From: Septoria linicola
Lineage: Eukaryota; Ascomycota; Dothideomycetes; Mycosphaerellales; Mycosphaerellaceae
NCBI GenBank assembly: GCA_024114885.1
Contig: CP099418.1
Span: forward strand, 1,116,001 to 1,180,000
Length of the DNA stretch: 64,000 nt
Reading direction: 5' to 3'
Of the stretch, positions 62,439 to 64,000 are shown in pieces. Below the pieces are notes generated by a model. That model did not search any database, was not told where the DNA came from, and saw nothing but the letters and a program-made list of their open reading frames with translations. How positions within the stretch are numbered: position 1 is the first letter of the stretch; each line of letters opens with the position of its first letter. The position numbers and the translations under genes were made by a program.

Positions 62439-64000
62439 CTACTTCTTGAGGTAAAACGCCAAATCAGCATCTGGATCATACTCTCGTAATGTCCGACCAT
62501 TGCCCATAAATCTGAAACGATTTCGCGATCGGTACTTGATATCGAAATCTTCTGGTCGCAGAGTCGAAATCATATCGTGATAGCCCAACACCGATCCCGC
62601 CCACACTGCGGTGACGCGGCCGTCGACTCGATGATTCTTGTACCACTACATTCACTAGGGTTAGTTACATCCCTCGAGCCTCTTCAGGTGTAAACGTACC
62701 GATTGGCATCCTCCCGACCAAGCGAGAGTTTGCATGATTTCATCCGAGTATGTATTGAACTCTTCGAGGACGTCTTGCTTGACGTCTACATACTTGATGT
62801 CCTGTAAGCGGCAGATGTCAGTCGTCAAGTAGAAGGATCAAAGATGTGCGAATATGTAACGCCTACCTCTTGCAAAATCTTTTCAACCCATTGGCAGATG
62901 AAATCCGCACTCCACCCAAGGCCGGCCATCAGCGAACCATGGCCTACAGGCGCATTCGGCCCCGAGAATGTAAAGAAGTTGGGAAAGCCAGATGCACACA
63001 GCGACAAGTATGACATTGGTTCTTTGGCCCAGTAATCTGCCAGCGATACGCCATTCCGACCTATGAGCGGAAATGGAGGACGGTGAGAGACGTCGAAACC
63101 AGTCGCACAGACGATGGCGTCCAGCTCGTGCGTGACCTCCACACCATCTGACGACTTGGTGATGATTCCCGTGGGCGTAATTTTCTCGATACTGTCGGTG
63201 ACGAGAGAAACGTTGTCGCGAACGAATGACTCCAAGTAACCTGGTCCTGGCGTTGCCTACAACACACGTTAGAAGCATGCCATGTGGTCATTTCTGAAGG
63301 AGACACTCACTCTCCTACAGCCAACCTCCTGTCTAGAGTCAGCACAATACTTCGCAAAGTCGAGATAAAAACGACTCACATAATCCGGCGTCAACTTGCT
63401 AGCCAGCGCCTCGTCACCGCCTAGCTTCTCTTTCATCTGGTCCGCCGTAGCCTTCCTCGCCGCAACTTGAGCCTCCGAACCCTTGACAAACATATCAAAA
63501 GACTTATTACTCGCAGCCTGGATCTTCTTTCGATACTGCTTCAAGACCTCTGGATTCTCTCTGAATTCTCGCTTCTCCTCCTCACTGAAATGGTACTGGA
63601 CCTTCCCGCCTATAGCACCCGACCCGAGACCTGGAGTGATGTATGTGGGGTTTCGGATGAAGTTGGTCAGATGCGCGGCTTTGTCGACAATCTGAGGCAC
63701 GATTTGGATCGCTGAGGAGCCGTTTCCAATCACGCCGATGCGTTTGGCAGAGGGAGAGAAATTGGGTGACCAGGATGCCGAGTGCATTAGTTCGCCTTGG
63801 AAGGATTGAAGACCGGGTATGTTGGGCCAGCGCCAGGAGGAGAGGAATCCAACAGCGGAGACGAGGATGTCGCATGTGTCGTTGATGGTGCCAGACGCGT
63901 TTGAAACTTGGAGGTACCATTGGCCTGATTTTTCGGAGAATCGGGCGTGCGATCTGTTGATCGTCAGGATGTGCTTCTCGGCTTTCCCATTATTCGATAC
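62439..64000 (-). CDS. Baeyer-Villiger-type flavin monooxygenase (5' end outside the window)
   Basis: The 3' part only: exons 64000-63380 (continues beyond the edge), 63328-63311, 63256-62867, 62801-62700 and 62645-62439, encoding at least 445 aa. The BVMO fingerprint is FQGELMHSASW, the NADPH-binding loop IGVIGNGSSAIQ, and later PDYEVGCRRATPGPGYLE and VCATGFDVSHRPPFP. It should oxidise ketones or related substrates with FAD and NADPH; the FAD-binding GxGxxG lies off the right edge. Exon 2 of the visible part is an 18-nt microexon giving EVGCRR, conserved in fungal relatives. The C-terminus DADLAFYLKK is typical. Whether it belongs to a metabolite cluster cannot be judged from this window. 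Confidence 0.9.
63311..63328 (-). other. 18-nt microexon of the monooxygenase
   Basis: Six codons (E-V-G-C-R-R) lie between introns of 51 and 54 nt, both GTGAGT...AG. It fits the family's (D)xxVGCRRxTPGPGY segment exactly. Confidence 0.85.

Noticed and set aside
1..64000. A biosynthetic or defence gene cluster spanning several genes
   Set aside because: Neighbours are unrelated housekeeping functions; the only candidate tailoring enzymes (monooxygenase, MDR reductase, desaturase-like protein) are far apart, with no synthase or core enzyme.

Overview
The window is nuclear DNA of a filamentous ascomycete (Pezizomycotina; a Dothideomycete is my best guess, not proven). The evidence is short GT-AG introns of about 46-65 nt, compact genes on both strands without operons, and gene families typical of these fungi: pectin methylesterase, NUC-1-like bHLH, bZIP with a DUF3425-like tail, secreted agmatinase, fungal G-gamma, and a GPI wall protein. 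I rebuilt 30 protein-coding genes by splicing. One runs off the right edge. One is a 69-residue cysteine-rich gene that no single open frame reveals.

Layout. 0-8.4 kb: secreted pectin methylesterase, 3-ketosphinganine reductase (TSC10), a CCDC25/NFACT-R protein, dipeptidyl peptidase III with ten introns, and a GPI-anchored wall protein. 8.4-20.3 kb: inositol-3-phosphate synthase with a probable 5' UTR intron, a MAPR/Dap1 haem-binding protein, the small Cys protein, a gene-poor stretch, the ribosome-biogenesis RRM protein NOP4, a signal-peptide agmatinase, and a Cue5-like ubiquitin/Atg8 adaptor. 20.4-36.6 kb: a DHX35 helicase, a 1067-aa alpha/beta hydrolase with a long disordered N-terminus, a bZIP regulator, a sterol-desaturase-like membrane protein, an MDR oxidoreductase, an LMBR1-family membrane protein, a Vam7 SNARE, and the spliceosomal RES-complex protein Ist3. 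36.7-52.8 kb: a BCAS3-like beta-propeller protein, eIF3a, G-protein gamma, a NUC-1/Pho4-like bHLH factor, an FBXO31-like F-box protein, and a small alpha/beta hydrolase. 52.8-64 kb: AP-1 gamma-adaptin, tRNA 2'-phosphotransferase, two conserved proteins of unknown function, and the 3' part of a Baeyer-Villiger-type flavin monooxygenase.

The genes do not form a metabolic cluster. They are mostly housekeeping genes (translation, splicing, trafficking, lipid and inositol metabolism) mixed with a few secreted or regulatory accessory genes. I found no transposon, tRNA, rRNA or CRISPR array.

The most unusual signals are at gene-structure level. There are three very small internal exons: 7 nt in DPP III, 12 nt in agmatinase carrying a metal-ligand Asp, and 18 nt in the monooxygenase. 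Two introns have GC-AG borders (DPP III, DHX35). Four introns are multiples of three without stop codons, so retention would give in-frame insertions. The hidden small Cys/His gene lies at about 12.7-12.9 kb. All splice sites were placed by eye from consensus and family conservation; RNA-seq would settle them.
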